A DNA stretch of 35,454 nucleotides from Candidatus Pelagibacterales bacterium. GTDB lineage: Bacteria; Pseudomonadota; Alphaproteobacteria; Pelagibacterales; Pelagibacteraceae. Positions 26,436-34,360 of the stretch are shown here, in pieces. The notes below the pieces were generated by a model, which was not told the DNA's origin, ran no database searches, and saw only the letters and a list, made by a program, of their open reading frames with translations. Location of the stretch: NCBI GenBank assembly GCA_947497305.1, contig CANMFY010000002.1, positions 1 through 35,454 on the forward strand, in the 5' to 3' direction. The position numbers and the translations under genes were made by a program. Each line of letters begins with the position of its first letter. The first letter of the stretch is position 1.

Positions 26436-29006
26436 GGCTCCACAACAATTTTTATATTTTTTACCTGATCCACAAACACAAGGTGCGTTCCTTGATATTT
26501 TTTCTTCTATAGCAGGCTGCTGTGGTTGTGGAGGTTTTTCTTCTTTTGTTACTTGAATATTAATTAAAAAAATAATTAAATTTTCTTTAATCTTAGTAAG
26601 TAGTTCTTTAAATAAATTAAAGCTTTCTCTTTTATATTCATCCAAGGGGTTTTTTTGGCCATAACCTCTAAGACCTATAACTTGTCTTAATTGTTCAAGA
26701 TATTGTAAGTGACTTCTCCATTCGTAATCAAGATTTTGTAAAAAGATTCTTTTTTCAACGTCTTTATTAATTTCATCCCCAGCAGTTGAAATTCGAGTAT
26801 TTCTTCTTTGATCAAAGTGTTTTTTGAAAAATTCTTTTTTTTCTAAAGTGCTTTTTGAAAGCCAGGCATCAAAGTCACTATCATTAATTTTAGTTCCACA
26901 TAATCTCTCTGTTTTTGTCTTAACTAATTTTTTTGTATTGGCATCTGCATTATCTCGGTAATTATTTATTTCATCTATTAAGTTTTCTACAATTTCATTG
27001 AAAATGTCATTTACCACATCATAAATATTTTGATTTTTTATTACCCCTAACCTTTGTTCAAAAATTACTTTTCTTTGATCATTCATTACATCATCAAATT
27101 GTAATAAAGTTTTTCTAATATCAAAATTTCTTCCCTCAACTTTTTGTTGAGCTTTTTCTAGAGCTTTGTTGATCCAGGGATGATCTATGGATTCTCCTTC
27201 TTTAAGTCCCAATTTTTGCAACATAAAATCAATTTTTTCAGATCCAAAAATTCTCATTAGATCATCTTGCAAACTTAAGTAAAAAATTGAGCCACCCACA
27301 TCGCCTTGTCTTCCTGTTCGCCCTCTTAATTGATTGTCTATTCTTCTGCTTTCATGCCGTTCTGTCCCAATAACAAACAATCCACCACTGGATAATACTT
27401 TAGCTTTTTCATCTTCATGATCTTTTTTAGTTCTTTCAACTAAAACTTTATCATTTGTCCCGCCTTCTTTAATCTTAAGATCTAAATTTCCACCAAGCTG
27501 AATATCTGTTCCTCGACCAGCCATATTAGTTGCAATAGTGACTGCACCAATCCTTCCTGCTTGTGCAATTATATTTGCCTCTTGTTCATGAAATTTAGCA
27601 TTCAAAACATTATGTTTTATTGATTCTTGTTTTAAAATTTTGGAAATTCTTTCTGATTTTTCAATACTAGTAGTACCAATCAATACTGGTTGCTTTTTTT
27701 CATTTGCAGAAACAATTTCTTTTATAATTGCATTATATTTTTCTTTTTCAGTTCTAAAAATTTTATCATTAAAATCTTTTCTTACCATCGGTCTATTGGT
27801 TGGCACTTCAACTACATCCAATTTATAAATTTCATAAAATTCTTCAGCCTCAGTCATGGCTGTTCCGGTCATGCCAGAAAGTTTCTCGTATAATCTAAAA
27901 TAATTTTGAAAAGTTATCGAAGCTAAAGTTTGATTTTCATTTTGAATTTGCACTCCCTCCTTTGCCTCAATCGCTTGATGTAGACCGTCCGAATATCTTC
28001 TGCCTTCCATAATACGACCGGTAAATTCATCAATAATATAAATTTGATTATCTTTTACGATATAGTCTTTATCTTTACTAAAGAGCATATTTGCTCTTAA
28101 GGATTGATTTATATGATGAACGATCGATAAGTTTTGTGGATCATAAAAATTAGAGCCCTTTAATAAATTTATTTTTCTTAACTTATCTTCAATAAAATCA
28201 ATTCCTTTTTCTGTTAGTAGAGCGCTACGATCTTTTTCATCAGTATCATAATGTTCTTTACTAAGTTGGTTAACCAATTTGTTGCATAAAAAATATTGAG
28301 AAGAATTATCCTCTGTCGGTCCAGAAATAATTAAAGGGGTTCTAGCTTCATCAATTAAGATACTGTCTACTTCATCAACAATACAGAAATAATGTTTTCG
28401 CTGCACCATCTCGGCAATGGAATATTTCATATTGTCTCTTAAGTAATCAAATCCAAACTCATTATTTGTTCCATAGGTGATGTCACATTCATACTGGGCT
28501 TTTCTACTAATATCCTCGATACCACTTGTAACGCAGCCAACACTTACACCTAAAAAATTATAAATTTTAGACATCCATTCAGAATCACGTTTTGCAAGAT
28601 AATCGTTTACTGTCACAACATGAACGCCTTTTTCAGTTAGACTATTTAAATAGGCTGGCAAAGTTGCAACGAGTGTTTTTCCTTCACCAGTTTTCATTTC
28701 TGAAATACTTCCTTGATGAAGAATAATTCCCCCCATTAACTGCACATCAAAATGTCTTTGTCCTGTAGTTCTAATACTTGCTTCACGTACACATGCAAAT
28801 GCTTCTGGTAAAATTTTAATTAAATTTTCACCATTTTTAATTCGATTTTTAAACTCTTGCGTTTTATTTTTTAATTCTTGATCTGAAAGTTTTTGAATTT
28901 CTAGCTCTAATAAATTAATTTTTTGAACCAAGGGCTGTATTTCTGTAAGCTTACGCTCATTAGATGTTTTAAATATTTTTTTTAAAATGTTTAAACCCGG
29001 TATCAT
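26421..29006 (-). CDS. secA: Preprotein translocase ATPase SecA
   Basis: An 861-aa motor that pushes unfolded preproteins through SecYEG. Walker A MKTGEGKTLVATLPAYL (105-111 core), VTVNDYLAKRD, GYTSGIEDISRK-like region reading VGCVTSGIEDIS, TYGTNNEFGFDYLRDNM, DEAD-type VDEVDSILIDEARTPLI, and the second nucleotide fold ATNMAGRGTDIQLGGN with GGLFVIGTERHESRRIDNQLRGRTGRQGD are all present. The C-terminal zinc motif for SecB and ribosome binding, CVCGSGKKYKNCC, is intact. Convergent 15-base overlap with accA. Length is at the short end of the normal range. Confidence 0.98.
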   Translation of the reverse strand: MIPGLNILKKIFKTSNERKLTEIQPLVQKINLLELEIQKLSDQELKNKTQEFKNRIKNGENLIKILPEAFACVREASIRTTGQRHFDVQLMGGIILHQGSISEMKTGEGKTLVATLPAYLNSLTEKGVHVVTVNDYLAKRDSEWMSKIYNFLGVSVGCVTSGIEDISRKAQYECDITYGTNNEFGFDYLRDNMKYSIAEMVQRKHYFCIVDEVDSILIDEARTPLIISGPTEDNSSQYFLCNKLVNQLSKEHYDTDEKDRSALLTEKGIDFIEDKLRKINLLKGSNFYDPQNLSIVHHINQSLRANMLFSKDKDYIVKDNQIYIIDEFTGRIMEGRRYSDGLHQAIEAKEGVQIQNENQTLASITFQNYFRLYEKLSGMTGTAMTEAEEFYEIYKLDVVEVPTNRPMVRKDFNDKIFRTEKEKYNAIIKEIVSANEKKQPVLIGTTSIEKSERISKILKQESIKHNVLNAKFHEQEANIIAQAGRIGAVTIATNMAGRGTDIQLGGNLDLKIKEGGTNDKVLVERTKKDHEDEKAKVLSSGGLFVIGTERHESRRIDNQLRGRTGRQGDVGGSIFYLSLQDDLMRIFGSEKIDFMLQKLGLKEGESIDHPWINKALEKAQQKVEGRNFDIRKTLLQFDDVMNDQRKVIFEQRLGVIKNQNIYDVVNDIFNEIVENLIDEINNYRDNADANTKKLVKTKTERLCGTKINDSDFDAWLSKSTLEKKEFFKKHFDQRRNTRISTAGDEINKDVEKRIFLQNLDYEWRSHLQYLEQLRQVIGLRGYGQKNPLDEYKRESFNLFKELLTKIKENLIIFLINIQVTKEEKPPQPQQPAIEEKISRNAPCVCGSGKKYKNCCGALSKN

Positions 29007-29088
29007 TTTGAGATATTATTATAGATAAATTAAATAGTATAAATTTAGCAACTACCTTATAACTGAAAAAACACTAAATAAAATACAC

Positions 29089-30351
29089 ATGACTACGTTA
29101 TTTCAAAACTTTTTTAAGAAAAAACAATTGAATAGAGTTACTAAAGATTTTCCTGAGATGCCAAGTATTGATGGTCTAGAGATTTCAACGACAAGTGCAG
29201 GTTTGTATAATACCAATAGAGACGATGTAAGTTTATTTTATTTCCCGGATGGTGCAATATTTTCAGCAGTTTATACAAAATCTTCAATAAGATCTGTCTG
29301 TATTGATTGGAATATTAAAGCAAATAAAAAAGATATTAGAGCCTTACTAGTCAATACTAGAAATGCAAACGCATATACAGGAAGACAAGGCTTAAATAGT
29401 ATAATTGAGTTAGCAAAATTTTTTTCAGATAAAAAAAAAATTTCGAACAAGCAAATTTTATTTGCTTCTACAGGAGTCATCGGCCAACCATTTCCCCTTG
29501 CAAAAGTTAAGGGGGCTTTACCTAATTTAATTGAAAAACTAAAAAGACCCATAAAACTTACTTGGATTAAGCAGGCCCTGTCTATTATGACCACAGATAC
29601 TTTTGGAAAAATGAGTTGTGCAGTTGTGCAAACTAATAAAGATTTTATAAATATAGCAGGAATTGCGAAAGGTTCAGGAATGATAGCGCCAAATATGGCT
29701 ACAATGTTTGGTTTTATTTTTACTGATGCAAATATTTCTCAAGAAGTTCTTAATAAAATATTAAAAAGAAATACTGAAAATACTTTTAATGCAATCACTG
29801 TTGATGGAGATACCTCAACGAATGATATGGTGTTAGTTTTTTCAACTAGAAAAGCTAAAAATAGAATTATTAATGATATTAATTCTAAAGTTGCAAAAGA
29901 TTTTGAAAAAGCCCTCTATGAAGTGATGCTCGATCTTTCAAAGCAAGTTGTTTTAGATGGTGAGGGAGCTAAAAAATTTCTTACAATAAAGGTTACAGGA
30001 GCTTCCAATGATAAATTTGCAAAAGAAGTTGCAATGTCTATTGCTAATTCTCCCCTTGTAAAAACTGCTCTTGCTGGAAGTGATCCTAATTGGGGAAGAA
30101 TACTTATGGCCATTGGAAAGACTAATGAAAGAATTAAACAGGATAAAATTGAAATTAAAATCGGCGACTTTTTGATTACAAAATATGGAATGCAAGTACC
30201 TAGTTATGATGAACACAAAGTTAAAAATTATATGCTTGGGGAGGATATTGTTTTTGATGTGAATTTAAATTTAGGAAAAGGAAAATTTACTGCTTATACC
30301 TGTGATTTTAACGCAGATTATATTTCAATTAATGCAGATTATAGGTCTTAA
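29089..30351 (+). CDS. argJ: Bifunctional glutamate N-acetyltransferase / amino-acid acetyltransferase
   Basis: A 420-aa ArgJ that recycles the acetyl group from N-acetylornithine to glutamate and may also make N-acetylglutamate from acetyl-CoA in arginine synthesis. It is a self-cleaving Ntn hydrolase: KGSGMIAPNMATM contains the autocleavage Thr (205), which becomes the nucleophile of the beta chain. Other blocks: VNTRNANAYTGRQG, ASTGVIGQPFP, NAITVDGDTSTNDMV, DGEGAKKFLTIKVTGA, SPLVKTALAGSDPNWGRI. In many alphaproteobacteria a parvulin gene lies between secA and argJ; it is absent here. Ends one base before the convergent mbfA gene. Confidence 0.96.
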   Translation: MTTLFQNFFKKKQLNRVTKDFPEMPSIDGLEISTTSAGLYNTNRDDVSLFYFPDGAIFSAVYTKSSIRSVCIDWNIKANKKDIRALLVNTRNANAYTGRQGLNSIIELAKFFSDKKKISNKQILFASTGVIGQPFPLAKVKGALPNLIEKLKRPIKLTWIKQALSIMTTDTFGKMSCAVVQTNKDFINIAGIAKGSGMIAPNMATMFGFIFTDANISQEVLNKILKRNTENTFNAITVDGDTSTNDMVLVFSTRKAKNRIINDINSKVAKDFEKALYEVMLDLSKQVVLDGEGAKKFLTIKVTGASNDKFAKEVAMSIANSPLVKTALAGSDPNWGRILMAIGKTNERIKQDKIEIKIGDFLITKYGMQVPSYDEHKVKNYMLGEDIVFDVNLNLGKGKFTAYTCDFNADYISINADYRS

Positions 30352-30352
30352 A

Positions 30353-31330
30353 TTATCCTGTACCAATTAAAATTCCAGCAGCTAAAACTAATCCACCGCC
30401 CACAACGATTTGTAAAGTTGCTCTAAGAAAAGGTGCTTCCATATATTTATTTTGAATCCAAACAATTGCCCATAATTCAAAAAATACAATAATCATTGCA
30501 AGGATAGTTGCGGTCCAAAAATGAGGTATCAAATATGGAAGTGCATGACCTAATCCTCCAACTGCAGTCATTAGTCCGCATGCAAGTCCACGTTTTACAG
30601 GAGAGCCTCTACCTGAAATTATTCCATCATCAGATACAGCCTCAGTTAATCCCATGGATATTCCAGCACCAACGGACGCTGCTAGACCAACAACAAAAGT
30701 TGTCCACGTATTCTGCGTTGCAAAAGCTGTTGCAAAAATTGGAGCGAGCGTAGAAACAGAGCCATCCATTAATCCCGCTAACCCAGGCTGAGCCCATGTT
30801 AAAACAAATTGTCTTTTTGCAGTTCTAGCTTCCATTTCTTTCGTATCTCCGGCTACATGCTTTTCAATAAGACTATCAGCAGCAACTGTATGACCAGCTT
30901 CAGCAGCAGCTAAATCACCAAGTAATTTTCTTGTTGACGCGTCAGTGCTCATTTGAGCAGCCCTCATATAAAAATTATACGCATCACGTTCCATCATTTC
31001 AGACTCAAGTCTAATTCTATCAATACTTAGATTTTTCATTAACCAAACAGGTTTTCGATTATAAAAACCAGATACATGGTCTCTTCTTATTAAGGGAATA
31101 TTATCTCCAAATCTTTTTTTAAACTTATCCAGCAGTAATTTTCTGTGAGAGTCCTCAACTCTTGCCATATCATGGAATATTTTAGATGTATCAGGATAAT
31201 CTTTTTTTAAATAATCGGCGTAGTTTCTGTAAATAGAAGCATCATCTTCTTCAGATGATATTGCTAAAGCTAATATTTCTTTCTCGCTAAGATCTGAAAA
31301 TTTTTTTCTAAAACCAAAACCAGGTATCAT
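30353..31330 (-). CDS. mbfA: MbfA-type iron exporter: ferritin-like domain fused to VIT1/CCC1 transporter
   Basis: A 325-aa fusion. Residues 15-160 form an erythrin/ferritin-like four-helix domain with iron-ligand pattern E27/E28, E59-x2-H62 (ARVEDSH), E111/E114 and E144-x2-H147 (AAAEAGH). Residues about 180-325 are a VIT1/CCC1 membrane domain with WAQPGLAGLMDGSVSTLAPIFA, GLAASVGAGISMGLTEAVSDDG and four or more helices. This is the architecture of MbfA of Bradyrhizobium and Agrobacterium, which exports iron and protects against peroxide. It follows the iron permease by 46 bases on the same strand. Regulation by Irr or RirA is likely by family but I see no certain operator. Confidence 0.93.
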   Translation of the reverse strand: MIPGFGFRKKFSDLSEKEILALAISSEEDDASIYRNYADYLKKDYPDTSKIFHDMARVEDSHRKLLLDKFKKRFGDNIPLIRRDHVSGFYNRKPVWLMKNLSIDRIRLESEMMERDAYNFYMRAAQMSTDASTRKLLGDLAAAEAGHTVAADSLIEKHVAGDTKEMEARTAKRQFVLTWAQPGLAGLMDGSVSTLAPIFATAFATQNTWTTFVVGLAASVGAGISMGLTEAVSDDGIISGRGSPVKRGLACGLMTAVGGLGHALPYLIPHFWTATILAMIIVFFELWAIVWIQNKYMEAPFLRATLQIVVGGGLVLAAGILIGTG

Positions 31331-31376
31331 TGATATAAACTTTTTTCTAAATTATTAACTTCAAATTAATTAATAA

Positions 31377-32024
31377 TTAGATTACCTTAAGCTCACGAAG
31401 GCCTGCATATAATTCTTTAGTACCCTCATAACCAAAATAAATTGAAAGCATTAGTAGTAAAATACTAGAAACCCTAAAAAAAACTCCAATGGGAAGAATT
31501 TTTGTGATTTTTTTAAGCCCTATATAAACAAAAATTAATGCGAAAGTACCAGTCGCCGCCCCAGCAATTACTGGAACCGTACTATAAATAGTTGATGTAA
31601 ATAATGCAGCGTAAAACAAAACTATCTCAAAACCTTCTCTGATAATTGCAAAAAAAACGGTCAAAGATAAAAATATTGGATTTCCTGTAGCAACAGCTTT
31701 ATCTACTTCTCCTTCAACATGTTTTTTTGCGTTGTGACTGAAGTAAGCAACGTAAGCTAGCATACCAGAAGCAATTAACATTACTGAACCCTCAAATACT
31801 TCTTCTATCTCATGTGTGATGGCAGCAATTTTTTTTACTGCTAATGCAAGAATTAATGATGCAACAACACCCGCAACTAGCCCCCACATTACTGCTGGAC
31901 GCTGATGTCTTGCATTTACTTTATCTAGATATGTGAAGACTAATATTGCAATTAATAAAGCCTCAAATCCCTCACGAAAAAGGATGAAAAAAGAACTAAG
32001 ATAAGGAGCTAAAGATTCGTACAT
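31377..32024 (-). CDS. FTR1-family iron permease
   Basis: A 215-aa inner-membrane permease with about seven helices. It carries both REGxE iron-binding motifs, REGFE at 17-21 and REGFE at 129-133, and an acidic EIEEVFEG segment (72-79). It is shorter than E. coli EfeU (276 aa), lacking the extended cytoplasmic loops. FTR1 proteins take up ferric iron after a ferroxidase; no EfeO/EfeB partner lies in the window. Upstream of MbfA on the same strand, so import and export proteins may share a transcript. No ribosome site precedes the ATG, consistent with a very short leader from the promoter proposed at 32040-32068. Confidence 0.92.
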   Translation of the reverse strand: MYESLAPYLSSFFILFREGFEALLIAILVFTYLDKVNARHQRPAVMWGLVAGVVASLILALAVKKIAAITHEIEEVFEGSVMLIASGMLAYVAYFSHNAKKHVEGEVDKAVATGNPIFLSLTVFFAIIREGFEIVLFYAALFTSTIYSTVPVIAGAATGTFALIFVYIGLKKITKILPIGVFFRVSSILLLMLSIYFGYEGTKELYAGLRELKVI

Positions 32025-32039
32025 TTTTAAAGTTCGATA

Positions 32040-32070
32040 TGATTATTTAATAGCAAATTGAAAGTCAATT
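32040..32070 (-). promoter_or_regulatory. Candidate promoter with overlapping inverted repeat, upstream of FTR1
   Basis: Read on the minus strand, TTGACT (32063-32068) and TAATCA (32040-32045) are separated by 17 bases, ending 16 bases before the permease ATG. A perfect inverted repeat AATTGA-AAG-TCAATT (32056-32070) covers the -35 hexamer, as an operator would. It does not match the Fur, Irr or RirA consensus closely, and AT-rich sequence yields such dyads by chance. Confidence 0.35.
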
Positions 32071-32173
32071 GTGAAAAAAAATATTATCAGTTAATTCTTA
32101 GTAAATTAGTAGGGATTGTAATTGATTTTAAAGAGAAAAAATTACTCCAAACTCAATTTGTCGCATTAAAAAA

Positions 32174-32836
32174 TTATTTATCCAATTTTTTCCAAACAAA
32201 ATAAGTATTTAAAAAAAATAAGTTCATTAATAAAAAGTAATTCCATTGAATTATATTTTTAATATACCAGGGTGTAGTTAAAGAAAAAATATCTATCAGT
32301 AAAACTAGTATAATTCCGAATATAATTAATAAAAAAATAAAATAAAAATTAATATTTATAATTTTACTAGAAATTATGACTTTATAATCATTTTTTATTT
32401 TAAGGTAACTTAAAACTATTAAAAATTGCGAAATGATTAGAGAAATAATATAAATAAAAATCCCACCTCTTCGCATAAATCTCCATATTTCTGATCCTTC
32501 AATACCTAAAAAAATTATATAAATAAATAAGGCAAAGCTTGAAATTAAACCTGATAATAATATTAAATTTAAATATATTTTATTAATTAAAAATTTTTTG
32601 AAAATTCTATAGTGCTCGAAAAAGTAAACGATCATTAACACAATTGTAATAACCATCATTGGCTTAAATATTAAAACTGCAGGGTATGATCTACCAACTC
32701 GACTTACAGAGTAACATCCGCTTATGAATGGATTGCAGATCTCTAAGATATTCAGGTAAATTGCCATCCCAAGGCAAAGAAATATTGTTGCACTTGGAAT
32801 AATGAATAATCCAAGACTAATCCTCTGCAATAACAT
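32174..32836 (-). CDS. Unassigned six-helix membrane protein
   Basis: A 220-aa protein with about six hydrophobic helices (near 8-30, 58-74, 87-110, 125-145, 164-184, 198-215). The first external loop has two Cys (34 and 41) in CNPFISGCYSVSRVGRSYP, and the third loop has EGSEIWRFMRRGGIF. The spacing of helices and the PFIS...YP loop faintly recall the Frag1/DRAM/Sfk1 family, but I cannot assign it. Its ATG overlaps the stop of the DUF2721 gene by one base (TAATG), so the two are translated together. Last gene of a three-gene membrane operon. Confidence 0.75.
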   Translation of the reverse strand: MLLQRISLGLFIIPSATIFLCLGMAIYLNILEICNPFISGCYSVSRVGRSYPAVLIFKPMMVITIVLMIVYFFEHYRIFKKFLINKIYLNLILLSGLISSFALFIYIIFLGIEGSEIWRFMRRGGIFIYIISLIISQFLIVLSYLKIKNDYKVIISSKIININFYFIFLLIIFGIILVLLIDIFSLTTPWYIKNIIQWNYFLLMNLFFLNTYFVWKKLDK

Positions 32837-33264
32837 TAAAAAATATTATCTTCTTTATCTTTTAAATCAGTTAAATGATATTCTAGTGCTCTTGCAGACA
32901 TTTGAACTTCTACTATAAAAAGAATTATTGCAACGCCAAATAGCCCAACGGCTATACCAAAACAATTTAACGAAATATTTGGTTCTTCAATATATCCAAA
33001 AAAAATAGTTAATAAATTTGTAAAGAGGGCTAACCCAGATAAGGTTTGAATAAGTTTAATGAGTTTAATTCTATAAGTAAGAGTTTTAATCTGGGCTATA
33101 TAACGTCTACCCATTACATCTTTTGTATCTATTTTTTTTTCAATAATTTCAGCATGAATCTTTCTAACTAATGCTGCGCAACTATTGTAACGATGAGTAA
33201 AATTAGTCATCATTAATGGTATGGCCGGAAATAATAATGCTGGGTAGATTATGAAATTATCCAT
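32836..33264 (-). CDS. DUF2721 family membrane protein
   Basis: A 142-aa protein of unknown function. From ATG 33262-33264 it reads MDNFIIYPALLFPAIPLMMTNFTHRYN, with an N-terminal helix, a charged cytoplasmic stretch (AEIIEKKIDTKDVMGRRYIAQIK), the basic YRIKLIKLIQTLSG leading into two more helices, and EVQMSARALEYHLTDL at the end. That final ALE-H-L-DL pattern is typical of DUF2721. A TTG directly before the ATG is also in frame. Overlaps the downstream gene by one base and follows the 44-aa peptide gene by about 20 bases. Confidence 0.78.
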   Translation of the reverse strand: MDNFIIYPALLFPAIPLMMTNFTHRYNSCAALVRKIHAEIIEKKIDTKDVMGRRYIAQIKTLTYRIKLIKLIQTLSGLALFTNLLTIFFGYIEEPNISLNCFGIAVGLFGVAIILFIVEVQMSARALEYHLTDLKDKEDNIF

Positions 33265-33284
33265 CAATTTTTAAAAATTTGGAT

Positions 33285-33419
33285 TTAAATATCTGTAAAA
33301 GTTCCAGTGCGGGGATCTTTTTTCAATTCTCTGATTTTATTTTTTTTAAACCTTAGATAAAAAAAGAAGAAGATTGCAGTTATAGTTAGAACTATTAAAA
33401 TAATTGAATATTTAGTCAT
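33285..33419 (-). CDS. Small membrane peptide, 44 aa, first gene of the DUF2721 operon
   Basis: A short frame reading MTKYSIILIVLTITAIFFFF, then YLRFKKNKIRELKKDPRTG and TFTDI. Residues 5-21 form one membrane helix, followed by a strongly basic stretch (RFKKNKIRELKK), which predicts a cytoplasmic C-terminus. The tail DPRTGTF is polar and looks conserved in character. It occupies most of the space between the DUF2721 start and the divergent histidine phosphatase gene and runs in the same direction as DUF2721. No clear ribosome site; the coherent membrane-plus-basic pattern and position support it. Confidence 0.6.
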   Translation of the reverse strand: MTKYSIILIVLTITAIFFFFYLRFKKNKIRELKKDPRTGTFTDI

Positions 33420-33472
33420 ATATTAATAAATGGTAATTATGCTTATTCGTAGACAATCGCTAGGGTAATATT

Positions 33473-34024
33473 ATGCAAATAAAATCAATAATTTTTACCT
33501 TTCTCTTATATATAAGCAGTTTCTATTTCTCCAATGCGGCTGAGAAAAATTTTATTAATGAATTAAGAGATGGCGGTAAGTTAATTCTAATTCGTCACTC
33601 TATTGCACCTGGCACGGGTGATCCTTTAAATTTTGATATAAATGACTGTAAAACTCAACGTAATTTATCAATTGAAGGTATTGAACAGGCAAAAAAAATA
33701 GGGGAGTTTTTTAGAAAAAATAATATACCTTTCGAGAAAGTTTATACTTCGGAATATTGTAGATGCAAAGATACAGCTAAAAATGCATTTAATAGTTTCG
33801 AAACATTTTCTGGTTTAAATTCAACTTTTGCTGATCAAAGCAAAACACCTATATATATAAAGAGAACCAAAGATCTAATTAATAAACTAGATAAAAACAA
33901 AAATTATATTTTTGTTGCTCATCACACCACTATCCAAGGATTAGTAAATTATGCTGCATCATCGGGTGAGATAGTAATAGTAGATAGATCTTACAAAGTA
34001 ATTCAAACCATTCAAGTCAATTAG
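33473..34024 (+). CDS. Periplasmic histidine phosphatase-superfamily protein
   Basis: A 183-aa protein with a signal peptide (hydrophobic 4-20, cleavage likely after SNA at 22). The core has the phospho-His motif LILIRHSIAPG (Arg41, His42), with Ser replacing the Gly of the usual RHG, an acidic residue in TSEYCRCKDTA, and the second catalytic His in VAHHTTIQGL (150/151). Four Cys are present, two of them close together in EYCRC. The substrate is unknown; the fold acts on many phosphate esters. An AGGG ribosome site precedes the ATG. Divergent from the small-peptide gene. Confidence 0.88.
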   Translation: MQIKSIIFTFLLYISSFYFSNAAEKNFINELRDGGKLILIRHSIAPGTGDPLNFDINDCKTQRNLSIEGIEQAKKIGEFFRKNNIPFEKVYTSEYCRCKDTAKNAFNSFETFSGLNSTFADQSKTPIYIKRTKDLINKLDKNKNYIFVAHHTTIQGLVNYAASSGEIVIVDRSYKVIQTIQVN

Positions 34025-34085
34025 CATAGCTCATTTTCCAACATTGCATTAGCTAGTTATGCGTTTTTTAAATAAAAATTATTTA

Positions 34086-34343
34086 ATGAATTGGGAAAAG
34101 CTTAAAGTTTTTAAAAAAGTAGCCAAAGCTGGGAGTTTTTTAACAGCATCAAAGCAAGATAACAAATCCCAATCAACTTTTTCACGCGCAGTCATGGATC
34201 TTGAGAAAGAAATAAATCAAAAACTTTTTAACCGAACGAGCAAAGGAGTTATACCAACTTTGCATGGCAATACACTTTTAAATTTAGTGAATGATTTTTC
34301 AAGTAAACTAAATCAATTTAGGAATAATATTACAAAAAATTAA
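34086..34343 (+). CDS. LysR-type DNA-binding domain without effector domain
   Basis: An 85-aa protein that is only the winged helix-turn-helix and start of the linker helix of a LysR regulator: MNWEKLKVFKKVAKAGSFLTASK, QSTFSRAVMDLEKEINQKLFNRTSKGVIPTLHGNTLL. ATG 34086 is preferred over the in-frame ATG 34059 because LysR proteins in this group begin MNW. Full LysR proteins are about 300 aa; here the frame ends after the first linker helix and only 112 bases separate it from glnK, so no effector domain can be encoded next to it. It may be a decayed gene or a genuine one-domain regulator. Confidence 0.75.
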   Translation: MNWEKLKVFKKVAKAGSFLTASKQDNKSQSTFSRAVMDLEKEINQKLFNRTSKGVIPTLHGNTLLNLVNDFSSKLNQFRNNITKN

Positions 34344-34360
34344 TTTTTTTGGTTATGCAT

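Noticed and set aside
29271-29594. A 107-residue open frame opposite argJ
   Set aside because: It lies entirely inside argJ, has no recognisable domain, and argJ is intact across it.
32025-32173. A Fur box or Irr element upstream of the iron permease
   Set aside because: No stretch matches the GATAATGATAATCATTATC-type or TTTAGAA/TTCTAAA-type pattern well enough; only a shorter unrelated inverted repeat was kept as a low-confidence site.
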